The translations under genes were made by a program, and so were the position numbers. A model generated the notes under the pieces. The model was not told the DNA's origin, ran no database searches, and was given only the letters and a program-made list of their open reading frames with translations. Shown piece after piece: positions 38,152 through 38,205 of a stretch of 38,205 nt of DNA (position 1 is the stretch's first letter; each line of letters opens with the position of its first letter). Source of the DNA: a bacterium (GTDB lineage: Bacteria > Patescibacteriota > Minisyncoccia > Phycocordibacterales > Phycocordibacteraceae); contig DAICZA010000002.1 in NCBI GenBank assembly GCA_027311385.1, positions 21,327-59,531 on the forward strand, written 5' to 3'.

Positions 38152-38205
38152 GGTGGCCTACGTCATCGGTTGGCAACCGTTCCTCGGACTACGCATACAC
38201 CTCGA

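Noticed and set aside
38121-38205. Open frame starting ATG at 38121 and running off the window
   Set aside because: It begins inside the likely terminator region of the ATPase gene, reads through the hairpin and has no recognisable protein character over 28 codons.

Overview
This window looks like a chromosome segment of a Candidate Phyla Radiation (Patescibacteria) bacterium, probably Parcubacteria-like; that placement is inference. It rests on an S10/spc ribosomal cluster with no L30 gene between rpsE and rplO, on membrane proteins starting with a short GWxxxDIexAL-type helical domain, and on the accessory set (VKOR, polymer-forming repeat protein, secreted phospholipase-D-like nuclease, MutY without iron-sulfur cysteines). 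The DNA is GC-rich with C/G-ending codons. TGA acts as a stop codon, so the code is standard.

Layout. 1-195 is the tail of an unknown gene. 270-2862 is fusA plus a small inserted cargo. 2881-4206 holds small accessory genes. 4240-20338 is the translation cluster: tuf-rpsJ, then rplC-rplD-rplW-rplB, then rpsS-rplV-rpsC, then rplP-rpmC-rpsQ-rplN-rplX-rplE-rpsN-rpsH-rplF-rplR-rpsE-rplO-secY, followed by adk-map. The S10 operon is broken into separate transcription units by inserted accessory genes: a zincin-like membrane protein after rpsJ, and a small ORF plus a reverse-strand DUF3298-like gene after rplB. 21106-23767 holds ndk, a beta-CASP nuclease and two candidate structured RNAs. 23764-25062 is a more AT-rich toxin-antitoxin-like operon with a third gene. 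25124-26298 is infC-rpmI-rplT on the reverse strand. The rest carries a secreted nuclease, an FMN reductase, DUF2127 and DedA membrane proteins, a sigma factor with a probable membrane anti-sigma partner, VKOR, a bactofilin-like membrane protein, Nth and MutY glycosylases, an MFS transporter and a P-type proton-pump-like ATPase.

The most unusual feature is a repeated architecture at three translation genes that each end a transcription unit: fusA, rpsJ and rplB. Each gene is complete, then comes hairpin DNA with or without a cargo ORF, then a second copy of the gene's own last 11-20 codons ending in a stop, and then an intrinsic terminator. For rpsJ and rplB the two tails encode the same peptide but differ at many synonymous positions, and the displaced copy has the more host-like codons. 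This is what would result if incoming DNA brought its own replacement gene tail and pushed the native tail downstream.

Expression signals also form a pattern. Many single genes have a -10 hexamer ending exactly 6-7 nt before the ATG, predicting leaderless mRNAs. The ribosomal genes have no Shine-Dalgarno sequence. A few small accessory genes have strong Shine-Dalgarno sites. The fusA, tuf and rplC promoters share a TAACGC motif at the predicted start site. Several palindromic intergenic elements (CCCCG...CGGGG type) abut stop codons.
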